Shown: in pieces, positions 47,874-58,000 of the stretch
Numbering within the stretch: the stretch's first letter is position 1
Layout of the letters: every line of letters starts with the position of its first letter
Assembly: GCF_014076495.1 (NCBI RefSeq)
Contig: NZ_CP043575.1
Location: 3,348,001 to 3,412,000 of the forward strand
DNA length: 64,000 nt
DNA from: Comamonas koreensis
Lineage (GTDB): Bacteria; Pseudomonadota; Gammaproteobacteria; Burkholderiales; Burkholderiaceae_C
Direction of reading: 5' to 3'
The notes under the pieces: generated by a model
What the model saw: the letters and a program-made list of their open reading frames with translations, nothing else
Told to the model about the DNA's origin: nothing
Database searches by the model: none
Translations under genes and position numbers: made by a program

Positions 47874-48401
47874 TCACTTCAGCGCAACCTTCGGAAAATC
47901 CACTGGCACATCCAAGGCAACATTGATGTAGTTGGTAAACAGGTTCAAAGCCACATGCGCGATGATCTCAACCACCTGCTCGTCGCCAAAACCGACCTGG
48001 TGCAGGCTGGCAATGTCGGCATCGCTGATCTGCGCACGCTGCGCCACCACCTTCAACGCAAACGCCAACGCAACTGCGGTTTTGGCATCACCCGAATGGC
48101 CAACCTGGGCGGCCGACATATCGGCCAGGCTGGCACCGGCCTTTTGGCCCAGCACCGTGTGGGCGGCCAGGCAGTATTCGCAGCGGTTGTAGTTGGCAAT
48201 GGCAACCGCCAGTTGCTCGCCAAGCTTCGCACCAATGCTGCCCTTGCCCAGCGCGCCAAAGGCGGCCCACATGCTGTGCAACGCGGCGGGAGAGTTGGCG
48301 ACCGCCTTGAACATATTGGGCGTGGCACCAAAGGCGCTGTGGATCTGGGCCATCACGGCTTGGCTGGCGGCGGGGGTGTTGTCGGTAGAAACGCGGGACA
48401 T
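47874..48401 (-). CDS. AhpD-type carboxymuconolactone decarboxylase-family protein
   Basis: 175 residues. The redox motif CEYCLAAHTVLGQKAG gives the CxxC-and-His arrangement of alkylhydroperoxidase AhpD-like proteins. Upstream is the helical NRCEYC region; downstream is a typical helical tail. Expected to reduce peroxides or serve as a small-molecule decarboxylase-like protein. Divergent from an AraC-type regulator, a frequent pairing for this family. Confidence 0.87.
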   Translation of the reverse strand: MSRVSTDNTPAASQAVMAQIHSAFGATPNMFKAVANSPAALHSMWAAFGALGKGSIGAKLGEQLAVAIANYNRCEYCLAAHTVLGQKAGASLADMSAAQVGHSGDAKTAVALAFALKVVAQRAQISDADIASLHQVGFGDEQVVEIIAHVALNLFTNYINVALDVPVDFPKVALK

Positions 48402-48446
48402 GAAAGACTCCTGAAGGGGTTGAAACGCAGAGCCAGTATGCGTGCC

Positions 48447-48463
48447 CCAAATGTATAATTTGG
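48447..48463. promoter_or_regulatory. Palindrome over a TATAAT box between ahpD-type and araC-type genes
   Basis: CCAAAT, GTATA, ATTTGG: perfect six-base arms around a five-base centre that overlaps TATAAT (48454-48459) on the plus strand. It fits an operator for the AraC-type regulator or a shared promoter element. Confidence 0.6.
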
Positions 48464-48499
48464 ACTAACTAATTCACAAATAACACCAATTCGTACATC

Positions 48500-49372
48500 A
48501 TGCAGCCCCCAGCCCCTATCGACCGCCTCTCCAGCATCCTGGAGCGCTTTCGCGTCAAGGCGCAGCTGCACCACTCCGGCGCGTTGTGCGGACTGACCCA
48601 CTTTGATGCCGGTGAGGGCTTTGGCTACCTGCATGTGCTGCGCCGTGGCGAGCTGGAAGTGAGCCACCCCGGTGCCCGCGATGTGCCGCAATTGCTGCGC
48701 TTTGACGAGCCCACCGTGCTGCTCTACCCTGCCCCGTTCACGCATCGCTTCCACAACCCGCCGCAAGAAGGCGCCGACTTCAGCTGCGCGCGCCTCGTGT
48801 TTGAAGGCGGGTCGGCCAACCCGCTCGCCCGCTCACTGCCGCCTTTAATAGCTTTGCCGCTGGCCCAGGTGCCCGGCATGGACATGGCGCTGCAACTGCT
48901 GCTGTCCGAAACCGGCCAGCTGCGCTGCGGCCAGCGCCTGCTGGTCGATCGTCTGTTTGAAGTCGTCGTGATCCAGCTGCTGCGCTGGCTGCTGGACCAC
49001 CCGCAGGACGCGGGCATCCGCCCTGGCCTGGTCAATGGCATGTCCGACCCACGCTTGGCCCGCGCCCTGGTCGCCATGCACGAAGCCCCAGGCGACGCCT
49101 GGACCTTGGAGCGCATGGCAGCGCAAGCGGGCATGTCGCGCACCGCGTTTGCCAACACCTTTCGCGATCTGGTGGGGCAAACGCCTGCCGATTATTTGAC
49201 AGGTTGGCGTGTGGCACTGGCCCAGAACGGGCTGCGCGAGAGGCGCTCGATCAAGGTGCTGGCGGAGGAGCTGGGGTATGCGAATCCGTCCGCCTTGTCG
49301 CGGGCGTTTGCGGGGAAGGTGGGGGTGTGGCCTCGGGAGTGGTTGGCGACGCTGGTTCAAGCCCATCCTTAA
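48500..49372 (+). CDS. AraC-family transcriptional regulator with cupin domain
   Basis: 290 residues. The N-terminal half (about 10-170) is an AraC-type cupin ligand domain. The C-terminal double helix-turn-helix has MAAQAGMSRTAFANTFRDLV, GQTPADYLTGWRVALAQNGL and VLAEELGYANPSALSRAFAG. Divergent from the AhpD-type gene, which it likely controls. Confidence 0.92.
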   Translation: MQPPAPIDRLSSILERFRVKAQLHHSGALCGLTHFDAGEGFGYLHVLRRGELEVSHPGARDVPQLLRFDEPTVLLYPAPFTHRFHNPPQEGADFSCARLVFEGGSANPLARSLPPLIALPLAQVPGMDMALQLLLSETGQLRCGQRLLVDRLFEVVVIQLLRWLLDHPQDAGIRPGLVNGMSDPRLARALVAMHEAPGDAWTLERMAAQAGMSRTAFANTFRDLVGQTPADYLTGWRVALAQNGLRERRSIKVLAEELGYANPSALSRAFAGKVGVWPREWLATLVQAHP

Positions 49373-49512
49373 GCTGCACCTCGGCTCTGCACATTGACGC
49401 TCGGAGACACATGTTTTATGGATCTAATGAACCAAGGGCATCTCCATGGAATATTTGCCCACCAACCTTTCACTGTGAAAATCACTAATTTTGGGGATTG
49501 CACGTAAAAGAA

Positions 49513-49545
49513 CTCTTATATCAAATGTTATTTTTTATATAAGAG
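49513..49545 (+). promoter_or_regulatory. AT-rich hairpin that sequesters a ribosome-binding site
   Basis: CTCTTATAT (49513-49521) pairs exactly with ATATAAGAG (49537-49545) across a 15-base loop. The right arm contains most of the AAGAGG Shine-Dalgarno element (49541-49546) of the gene starting at 49554. The arrangement resembles an RNA thermometer or other translational switch. Confidence 0.55.
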
Positions 49546-49553
49546 GCTAAACA

Positions 49554-50555
49554 ATGCGCGTTCTTCATACTCTCAGGATCGGTATTCTTTCTGCAGGGCT
49601 GGCATCAGCAGGCTTGGCCAATGCTGCCGTAGAGACATTTTTCGGAGAGGATGCTGTTAATGGATCTGCCAGCGCACCCAGACCTCAATCCGATGCCGCG
49701 CGGGATGCATTTATTGCGCGACTGAATGGCGCAAACACTGAGAATTTTGATGCGATCAGTGCAGGCACGCCGGCGCCATTTTCTGTGAACATGGGCGCAT
49801 CTGGAACCGCAACTCTTTCCGGATCAGCAACGGTTACCAACTTTTTGGGAAGTGGCAGATTTGCTACGTCCGGCTTCAACTTTATAGAGACCAGCACCAA
49901 CTTCACCATTAGCTTCTCATTGCCACAGACCGCTTTTGGATTCTATGCGACAGACATATCCGATTTTGGCGGACAGTTGAGCATCACCTATTCAGATGGC
50001 ACATCCAGTACAGTTGCCGTCCCACATAGCAATCCCGCCACAGATGGCTCAGTATTTTATTATGGCCTCATAGATATGGACAATCCATTTGTCTCTGTTG
50101 TTTTTAATAACAGTAATGCAACGGATATCTTTGGCTTTGATGATTTAACTGCTGGCACTGCAGCCCAGGTGATTCCGCCGGTTTCTATCGCCACTGCAAG
50201 TCTGCCAGCAGGAATGCATGGCAAAGACTATTTACCATTTACTGTAGAAGCAACTGGCGGACTCGCTCCGTTGACTTGGAGCGCAAACAATCTTCCTGCT
50301 GGACTTCTTCTTGACCCGGTAACCGGCGTCTTATCTGGCAGACCTACACAGAGCGGCACATTCACGGTGGATATTTCCGCAACGGATGCCAGTAGCCCCA
50401 CGTCGCTCAGCGATACCAAGTCGTTCACGATAGAAATCACAGCGGTGCAAGCAACTGCAGCTCCCACACCGGTGCCAACCCTCGGTATCTGGGCTACCGT
50501 TGCTCTTTCGTCCCTGCTTGCGCTCTTTGGTTGGACGCGCCGCCGCCAGTATTAA
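49554..50555 (+). CDS. IPTL-CTERM surface protein with Ig-like domain
   Basis: 333 residues, AAGAGG upstream. Signal peptide about 1-24 (GILSAGLASAGLANA). The middle region (about 50-200) resembles extracellular beta-sandwich domains of PEP-CTERM-type proteins. A putative Ig domain occupies about 205-295 (ATGGLAPLTWSANNLPAGLL, TGVLSGRP). The C-terminal sorting signal is PTPVPTLGIWA, a hydrophobic helix and RRR. Its base composition is lower in GC than the neighbours, which suggests acquisition. Second protein of this anchor class in the window. Confidence 0.87.
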   Translation: MRVLHTLRIGILSAGLASAGLANAAVETFFGEDAVNGSASAPRPQSDAARDAFIARLNGANTENFDAISAGTPAPFSVNMGASGTATLSGSATVTNFLGSGRFATSGFNFIETSTNFTISFSLPQTAFGFYATDISDFGGQLSITYSDGTSSTVAVPHSNPATDGSVFYYGLIDMDNPFVSVVFNNSNATDIFGFDDLTAGTAAQVIPPVSIATASLPAGMHGKDYLPFTVEATGGLAPLTWSANNLPAGLLLDPVTGVLSGRPTQSGTFTVDISATDASSPTSLSDTKSFTIEITAVQATAAPTPVPTLGIWATVALSSLLALFGWTRRRQY

Positions 50556-50640
50556 TCTGGCTGAGAATGCGCCCGCAGATCCCGTGGCTACTGGCCTTGC
50601 ACCCAGCGGCAAATGACAGACCTAGATGCCTGAAGGGCGT

Positions 50641-50665
50641 AAAAAAGCCCGCTATACAGCGGGCT
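50641..50665 (-). terminator. Intrinsic terminator facing the prophage side
   Basis: On the minus strand: AGCCCGC, loop TGTATA, GCGGGCT, then TTTTTT. It would stop leftward transcription from the small prophage genes, or from guaA before insertion if the boundary call is right. The rest of 50556-50865 holds the attachment-site candidate and AT-rich sequence, with no convincing gene. Confidence 0.85.
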
Positions 50666-50714
50666 CAGCAGGGAATGCCTTCAAGCTAATTCTGGCTTAC
50701 TTTCTAAAGCCAGC

Positions 50715-50726
50715 TCACTCCCACTC
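50715..50726 (-). other. Putative prophage attachment site (guaA 3'-end core)
   Basis: The minus strand reads GAGTGGGAGTGA. This is the coding end of guaA (Glu-Trp-Glu-stop), but no guaA gene precedes it here. guaA 3' ends are a known integration site for genomic islands and phages, with this same core. If so, intact guaA should lie beyond the right end of the prophage, outside the window, reading toward it. Confidence 0.6.
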
Positions 50727-50865
50727 CAATATATACAAGGACTTTAAGCTGTTGATTAACAAAGATTTTTCGATTGATCAAAATCGAATAACCATCTTGC
50801 TAACCATCAGCTATTACTGCTCTAACTTGCTCGACTTTGCCATTTACAAGCTGGCCACATGATGG

Positions 50866-51165
50866 TTAAGCAGCGATCCTCACATCGAATCTGGTTTCCT
50901 CGTTCATCTTACGGGCGCCGAGGGCAAGCTGAGCAGCCTTGACATAGGCCTTGTGGAAAGACTCCGCCTTGCTCTGCATGTCCTTGGACAGGGTGATCCC
51001 ATCGTCGCCCAAGGCGGTCATGTAGGCCTTGTAGCTTGAGCTCATGGCCTCAGTATTGCGGAACTCGCCCTGCAGGACCTTGGAGAATTTTTGGACCACC
51101 TCTTGGATGGCCTGGTCGGTCATCTTGCTGGGTGCGTCGTGAAGCGTGACGATGATGTTGGACAT
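50866..51165 (-). CDS. Small SOS-linked prophage protein (unknown)
   Basis: 99 residues from the ATG at 51165, with AAGGAG eight bases upstream. It starts MSNIIVTLHDAPSKMTDQAI and is largely helical, Lys/Ala-rich and without Cys. A canonical LexA box lies 40 bases ahead of the start, so expression after DNA damage is expected. The start (a short beta strand, then helices) and the LexA control recall DinI-type proteins, but I see no diagnostic match. Function unknown. Confidence 0.75.
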   Translation of the reverse strand: MSNIIVTLHDAPSKMTDQAIQEVVQKFSKVLQGEFRNTEAMSSSYKAYMTALGDDGITLSKDMQSKAESFHKAYVKAAQLALGARKMNEETRFDVRIAA

Positions 51166-51205
51166 TTGGACTCCTTGTTGATGGAGCCCGAAGTGTAGCC
51201 AAACA

Positions 51206-51221
51206 CTGTATTTATGTACAG
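51206..51221 (-). promoter_or_regulatory. LexA-binding site (SOS box)
   Basis: CTGTATTTATGTACAG fits the CTGT-N8-ACAG consensus with an AT-rich centre. It lies 40 bases upstream of the 99-residue gene and just past the end of the Rap1a-like gene. Confidence 0.85.
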
Positions 51222-51226
51222 TATTT

Positions 51227-51595
51227 TTACTTCTTACCCTCCTTCGGAGGGCAAGGAAAGGCGTCCTGCAATGCTTCGATCGTGAGATCCACCGCCGGCT
51301 GATGGCGTTTTTTCGCATTGTCTTGAAGATGGTTGTAGACAACATCAACGATCTGTCCTCCAGTGACAGTATGCGGAATGCAAAAAAGAATTTTATTTAA
51401 ACTATCAATAACTCCTCTCACATAGCCATAACCCAGCGCCTGATCAAACACCGCGTCGGCAGGAGGAGGGCCTCCTGCTGGTGTCGGCTGTTTGAAGTCA
51501 TATAGCGCTTTGAAAAGTTTATTTCCTGAATAGGTTTCTGCATGTGCCCCCAATGAACACAAGGTAGCAGCAAGTACAAGCGCAATAGCTTTCAT
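51227..51595 (-). CDS. Rap1a/Tai-family immunity-like protein
   Basis: 122 residues from the ATG at 51595; longer upstream extensions lack a start context and would remove the signal peptide (MKAIALVLAATLCSLGAHA). The mature part fits the Rap1a/Tai family: GNKLFKALYDF, then GYVRGVIDSL, FCIPHTVTGGQIVDVVYNHL, the RHQPAVDLTIEAL segment and AFPCP. Two Cys likely form a disulfide. Known members are periplasmic immunity proteins against type VI amidase effectors. In a prophage this is likely a lysogenic conversion gene. Confidence 0.8.
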   Translation of the reverse strand: MKAIALVLAATLCSLGAHAETYSGNKLFKALYDFKQPTPAGGPPPADAVFDQALGYGYVRGVIDSLNKILFCIPHTVTGGQIVDVVYNHLQDNAKKRHQPAVDLTIEALQDAFPCPPKEGKK

Positions 51596-51662
51596 GACGT
51601 TCCAGCCAATAATGATTCCACCCATTATGGACAATTCTGTAACTCCAATTAACAATGGCACA

Positions 51663-52040
51663 ATGAAAGCTGCATTTTTTATCCTTGCCTCTGCGCTATC
51701 CCTCACGGCATGCGGGTCCTGGTCCCATCCACAGTACACAGGGGACGCTGGCCGTGCGCAGTTTGAGCGCGACAAGGCTGAGTGCGTGCAGTCCGCGCAA
51801 AGCAACGCGAAGGCGCAACCCGCTGCAGCTGTGCCTGCCAGCAACCGCCCCACAACTTACTCTGTTCACACGCAGGACATGGGAGGCGGCTACACCTCCG
51901 CGACCGTGACGCCTACCTCTCCCGCTGCCGGCGCTCCCGTGGCGAGCAAGTACGATGGCGGCGCGAAGAACGTGGCGCAGGTCGCATCTCGCGATGCGTG
52001 CCTGCGCGCCAAGGGGTGGAGCTTCTCCACCAGCAATTAA
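51663..52040 (+). CDS. Small prophage lipoprotein
   Basis: 125 residues from the ATG at 51663, where the lipoprotein signal starts (FFILASALSLTAC, Cys about residue 17). The mature part contains RAQFERDKAECVQSAQSNAK, a Thr/Pro-rich stretch and the C-terminal RDACLRAKGWSF, giving two further Cys. This ECV...CLRAKGW layout is common in small uncharacterised lipoproteins of Burkholderiales. It reads opposite to the polyvalent gene, overlapping its stop by four bases, and divergently from the Rap1a-like gene, which fits a moron. Confidence 0.8.
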   Translation: MKAAFFILASALSLTACGSWSHPQYTGDAGRAQFERDKAECVQSAQSNAKAQPAAAVPASNRPTTYSVHTQDMGGGYTSATVTPTSPAAGAPVASKYDGGAKNVAQVASRDACLRAKGWSFSTSN

Positions 52041-55000
52041 GGCTGTTCCGCCCCCGCCAACGAATTGACAGCCTGTGCCCGCATGGTCTTGGGCACAGAC
52101 TTGAGCACGCGCATGTCCTTGTCGGTCTGCGCCTGCTTGGCCCGGCTCTTGATGGTGGATGGATTGATCACAATCGGGGTGTCGGGATAGCGATCATTCC
52201 ATTTGTCGCGCTCTGCCAGCGCCGCGTCGAGCGCCTTTTGATCGTTGTCGACCACCGCCTGGGTCAGCTTTCCAGTTATCTGCCCCTGACGCTTGCGCAG
52301 CAGCGCGGCGTCCTGCATCAGCGGGCCGGTGCTGCGCGACTTCTCAGCGTTGGCAGTTGGGTTGAAGCCCAGCAGTTTGGTTACGCCGGCCGACTTCGGC
52401 AAGTCCATCACCTTGCGGCCGCGCGTGTCGGTGTTGTGACCCTTGGTCATGATCTCGATGCCTGCGGCTGCGTTGCGCACCGCAGTCGGCGCCAGGTTCA
52501 GTGCTGCCTTGCCGACGTTGCCCTCGTCCATGGCGCCGACAGCGTCCGAAGCCTGGCCTACCAGGGAGAAGATCGGGCCCAGGACCTCGGTAGATTCTCT
52601 GCTCTTCATCGAGTCGGAGTTTGAAGGGCGCAGCGCACCGGTGCCGGGGACCAGATTGCCCAGCCCCAGGCGGCCAGAGAAGTCCAACGGGAGCTGGGCA
52701 GACACGCCATACAGCGCCAGATCGCCGAAAGTCTTGCCCAGCATCGAGTACGCCCAGTCGCGCTTGTTGCGCTTCATGTTGGTGTTGAACCCCATCATCT
52801 GACCGGCAGTGTCGATCAGGTCATCCAGGTCCTGAGCAAAAGGCAAGCCCTCCTCACCCGACGCCAGGATCAGCACCGCCAGCATGGTCAGCGCCGCGCG
52901 CTTGCCGCCCGGCCCAGCGCGGTACATGCGGTTGAGCAGCTCCAGGTAGGTCAGGCTGTACTGCTTGAAGGTGAACAGAAGGCGCCCCACGGTCGAGCGC
53001 GCCAGGTTGGGGCGGCTGACCTTGTTGTAAATGCCCTGCGTCTGGTTCACAGCGCGCACAGCAAAGGCGTAGACATCCCTTTGGCCTTGCTCCTTCGCCA
53101 TGTTGTAGGCCGCGATGAACGACAGCCGGCGGTTGAAGCCTTCGGCTGCAGCGAACATGGAACCCCAGAGAGTGAAGAAGGCCTGAGCTCGTGCACGGGC
53201 CGAGTCGCCGCCCGCCTGCACCTTATCTCCCAGCCCGGGCACCTTGGCGGCCAGGCTCACCAGCTTGGCGGACAAGCCGCGGGTGCCAGCGCTGTACAGG
53301 TGGAAAATCTCCTGTGCATCGACGATACCCTCCTGGCTGGCCCGCTTGAGCGCGGCGCGCAATTCAGCGTCGGCAATCTGCTTGCGACCCATGGCATATG
53401 GCAGCGCCTTGGTGAGGTGCGGCACGGGATTGCCGAATTGCACCAGGTATGGTGCAGTCATCATCACGGGTTGCGTCATGTTCACGATGGCCGATGCCAC
53501 ATTCCCGCCAAGGAACCACGCAAAAGCCAAGCTGCTCGCCATGGCCCCGCCGTCGTTGTTGTCGCCCATGAACTTGCGCAGTGCAATCGCCTCGTCGCGC
53601 ACATCACCCTTTGCCTGGGGGATGTAGCGGATAGCGTTGTTGATGTCGCGGCTGAAATAGCGCTGGCTTGCCAGGCGGGCATTGCTGGTGATGAAGCTCG
53701 ACAGGACGCGCGGCAGATCCGTGCTGTAGCCAGGCGTACCCTTGCGCTCAAGGCGGCGCTTCAAGGCGCTGCGCTCGGACAGTGCGGCTTCGTAGTATTT
53801 CTGTGTGACCGTGTCAAAGCCAACGATGTCGGCGAACAGAGCAACGGTTTCCGGCGTGATGCCCTGTAGCAGCTCGTGGCTGCGCTTGGAATCGTGCCCA
53901 TGCTCGGTGAGGTACTGGGTTGCCGGATACTTGCGGCGCGCGGCCTTAAGCGCTGCATTGGCTTCGGCCTGCGTCTCAAACTTCTCAAACAGTACAGTCT
54001 GGCGGTTACCCTCTGCGTCATAGGCAATCTGGCCATCCACATCGAGCGCGGTGACGGTGACGGTGTAATCACCGAAGCGCATCAAGGGCGCGTAGCCAGC
54101 CTTAGCCAAGTTCTCCGCAGTGGCAAAGATCTGCCCCACCTTCGTGCGCGACTCCTGCATGCGCGCGATCTGCGCCCCGATGCTGGCCGCGATGTCCGGA
54201 TCGCGCAGCGCCATGCCTTCCATCGCCTTGGTCGAAGTGTCGATTTGCTTATCGAATTCCCCTAGGATCAAATCTTTGGCTTGGGCTGGGTCGTCCATCA
54301 CCGAGCGGCGCGCTCCTTCGGGCAGATAGGATCCGGCGATTGCATAGGCCTCTGCCGCTGCCACCTCCATGAGGCTGGCGTCAATGGCAGCGCGGGCTTG
54401 GCCGTAGGCGGCCACAGCCAAGTCATCCATCTTGAACTTTGAGCGCAGCTCGGCCTCGCTGAACACTTTGCCGTCCATCACGCTCTCACCGGCCAGCGTG
54501 CCTGCAAACAGGGCCGCCGACGCCTTTCCGACAGGAGACTTATCGCCCTGCCCCATCACCAGCTGCTTGAACGCCTCAGCCACACCGTCTACCTTCGGCA
54601 GAACCATGGGGGCCAACTCGGAGGGGCGCAGCGCGGTCAGCGAAACAGCCGACTGCTGCGCATTGATCAGACCGAAGACTTTCCCGAAGTGCTTATCTTT
54701 CAGCGCTTTGTTGTACTGGGTGGACAGGCTCTTGTCGTACCAGTTGAACGACTTGAACCGCGCAGGCTGGGCTACGGCTTCGATGGCTTTGCCGCTCGCC
54801 GAGTCTGCAATGCTTGCAGGCCCCTGGCTTGAATCCTTGCGGTTGAAACGAATGTCAGCGTTAGCTGGTTCAAAGTTACCGTTGTTGCCGATGGCGCTCT
54901 TGATCTGCTCAGGGCGGAAGGCAACGATTTCCTTTTCGCCGCCCTTGTGCTCGATAATGATCCCGTCGTAGCCCATCTTGGCGAGCGTGTCGCGCACATG

Positions 55001-58000
55001 CTCGGTATCCATTTCCGCGCCTGGCTGGTCCATGACCCGCTCCACCACGCTGCGCGGTGCTGGGTTCTGGATCGATAGATAGACCTCCATCACGTTGCCC
55101 GAGCCTTGGGTGTACGTCTCAGCGGCCGCTCGTGCGCTGGCGAAGTAGAAGCCGGTGCCCCAATCAGTGTTGCCGTCGCCCTCGCCGCTGAATTCGTCGC
55201 TGAATTCCGTGAACACCTCAGGGGTGCCGTGATAAACCACCATCGGCTTACCTTCAGCATCAACAACCTTGCTATCGCCAAACCAGCGCTTGAAGGCCGC
55301 AGTATCGGTTTGCTTTACATCTTGAGTGTGGGGCTCGCCATTGCCTTGATAAATGTTTTGCAATACACTTCGGATAGCTCCAACATTGTTTTTGGCGCCA
55401 GTGTGGTCCCCAGCTTCGGCTGCATCGCCCCTGGTCTTGAACGCCCCTTGTTGGAGCTTTTCTTTTAGCACTACCTCGTGCACATACAGACGGCTGGCGT
55501 GATCGTCTGACTTGACCAGCGCAATCTCGATCATCTCCTTGCCGGCCAGGTTGACCGGTGCTGCGATGTAGTAAACCATCCCAGCCCCGCGCGATCCGTC
55601 CATCGGTTCACTGTGAATGATCTTGCCCCTTGAGAGCACATCAGGCACGGCCGCGAAGGCATTGGCCTTGTCACGGCTGATGCCGTGCGAGATGCTGGAC
55701 TTGACTGCTCGTTCGTCCAATTGGACCGCACCAATCCCTGCCACCTTGATAACCTGCTGACCTCGGTCGCGGAACCATTGCGGCACCTTGTCCGTGAGCT
55801 TCTGGCCATCAGGTGCAAACTCATCACCCTTCGTAGATGCGACCGGCGCGCCATCCAGGAACCGGCGGACATCATCCTTGCGATTGAAGTTCGGATCGAT
55901 GCCTGCTTGCTTGTTCAGCCGCGACTGGTTCAGGTGATACTCGCCCATGACCTGGCCGGCAATCTCCATGACTGCCTTGAAGTCAGTCACAAAACGGTCT
56001 GTGCGCTTGCTGTAACCCAGCGAGGTGAGTGCCTTCTGGATCAAGCGGGCCACAGCCATTTGCACCTGGACCAGCAACTGCTTGTTGGAATTACCGACAG
56101 CACGCCAGAAGTCAGGGTCCATAAAGCCATCGGAGAAAACTTCGCCGACGAACTCCTCAATTTGCTGGTGAGGCTGGAGATGATTGGGAGCAACATCAGA
56201 GCCAAAGAACTTGGTTTCAAGTTCGTGCTCTTTGATGTAGGGCTCGATGGCGTCCAGCAGCCGGTCGTAAAGCGCTGGATTGGTCTTTGCCAGGATGTGG
56301 GCGAACTCATGTCCCAACACCGCGATATGCGGACGCTGGGAATCAACGTTCAGATAGATGGCTCCTTTGTACGTGACGCCATTGAAGTCCACCGCTTCTC
56401 CGCGGGAGTTAACGGGCGCTCTTTCGGTAGGCCGGATTTGAACCTGAATAACCGGGAGGCCCAGCGACTGCGCCAGTGATAGAAGACTCTCGTCTCCAGC
56501 GGTACGCCTTCCTTCCACGAGACGCGCAGCTCCGAAATCGCCTCCAAGTCCGTCATTGAGAGCGGCGACAGCTCTCTGTGTATCTGGCGAAAGATCTGGA
56601 GTGGAGTTTTCTTGGTTGGCATCGCTGTCCTTGCGGCTGAACTTAGGCGCCTCGATGGCTTCGGACAAGTGTTCCTGGCGAATGAACCACTTGCCGCCCT
56701 TGTTCCAAGTATATGGATCGGCCAATTGTGCCTGCTCTTTGGTCAGGCCTGCGCGCCAGACCCCGTGGAGCGTCTTGCCGCGCTTGGTGACATAAGCTTC
56801 AATGGGCTCCTCGCCTCTCCATGTTTTGTTCGCAGGCGCCGCACTGCCGCGCTTGCTCTCGGCCACAACCTTCGCCTGGTCCGCAACGCTGGGCGCATCC
56901 TTGGCGCGAGCTGGCAGGCCAATATCCTCCAGTCGGTCGAACAGATCGGCGACACTGTCCACGCTGGTGAGGTCGATATGGCGGGCTGATCCGTAGGCAG
57001 CGCGCTTTTCCTCGCTCGCCTGCTTTTCCAGCACCACGATTCGGGCGGCGACCGCTGTGCCGGCGCGCTCAAATGCCACCTGAGGCAACGCAACGTCGGC
57101 CATCAGCACTGCGTCCGGGACCAAGCTTTCGCCCTTGTCGTTTGCGCCATAGAGCCAGTCGTTCAACCGCTTATCGGCCGCCGGGCCGGTGGGGATCAGG
57201 GCTACCAGGCGGCCACCATCGCGCAGATGCCCCCAGGCCTTGGCAACGTGCTCTATCGCCGTCTTGCCACCCACACCAAAGGGCGGGTTCATCACGATGG
57301 AATCGAACTTGTTGGACTTGGCCAGGTCCTCAAACACGCCATCAACAACGCGATCCTCGGCCGGGTTGATGTTCAGTGCCAGGCGGGCGCGCAAGGTGCT
57401 CGAAGGTTCCACCACCGTGCGCTTGACGGCATCCGGGAACCAGCGCGCAATGGCGCCATGGCCGGCGCTGGGCTCCAGCGCATCGTCACCTGGGCGCATG
57501 TCGGCCCACTGCACCATCTTCAACCCCACCGGCTCGGGGGTGGCGAAGTAGTCTTTCCCCTCCTGTGCCTTCGTCTTGGCGTTCTTTTTCTGTGTGCCGA
57601 AATAGTAGGCCTTGGCTCGATCCCATTCAGTGAGCGCACCATTGATCTGCCGATCGCGCGCCTTGCCACCCTTGCCCTCGCCCTCGTGCCCCGGCTCGTA
57701 GTAGTCGCTCTCCTCAAACGCCTGGATGAAAGAATCCTTGAGCGCGCGCGCTTCTTCGCCCAGGCTCAGATTCTCGGCTGCGCTGGCCCGCCCGGCGATG
57801 GTGCCTGCGAAGGTGTGCTTCTCCCAGCTGGTGCCGGTGTTGAAGTAGCGAATGATGGCGTCCGACACCTGGCCGGTGCGGTAAATGCGGCCTTCTTGCT
57901 GGATCGCCATAGTGGGTGCTGAGGGCTGCCCCAGGTTAACCAGCACGCGCTGATACTTCCCGGTCGTGTCGTGACCACTCCAGCCCGCATTTTTGGCAGA

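Noticed and set aside
50626..50862. 78-residue plus-strand frame between the IPTL-CTERM gene and the prophage
   Set aside because: It crosses the terminator and the guaA-like core, has no ribosome site and an unusual composition; probably non-coding.
50556..50865. A tRNA gene as integration target
   Set aside because: I looked for a cloverleaf and a TTCGA-type T-loop and saw none; the guaA core explains the boundary better.
51596..51853. Longer N-terminus for the Rap1a-like protein
   Set aside because: It would bury the signal peptide and overlap the divergent lipoprotein gene.
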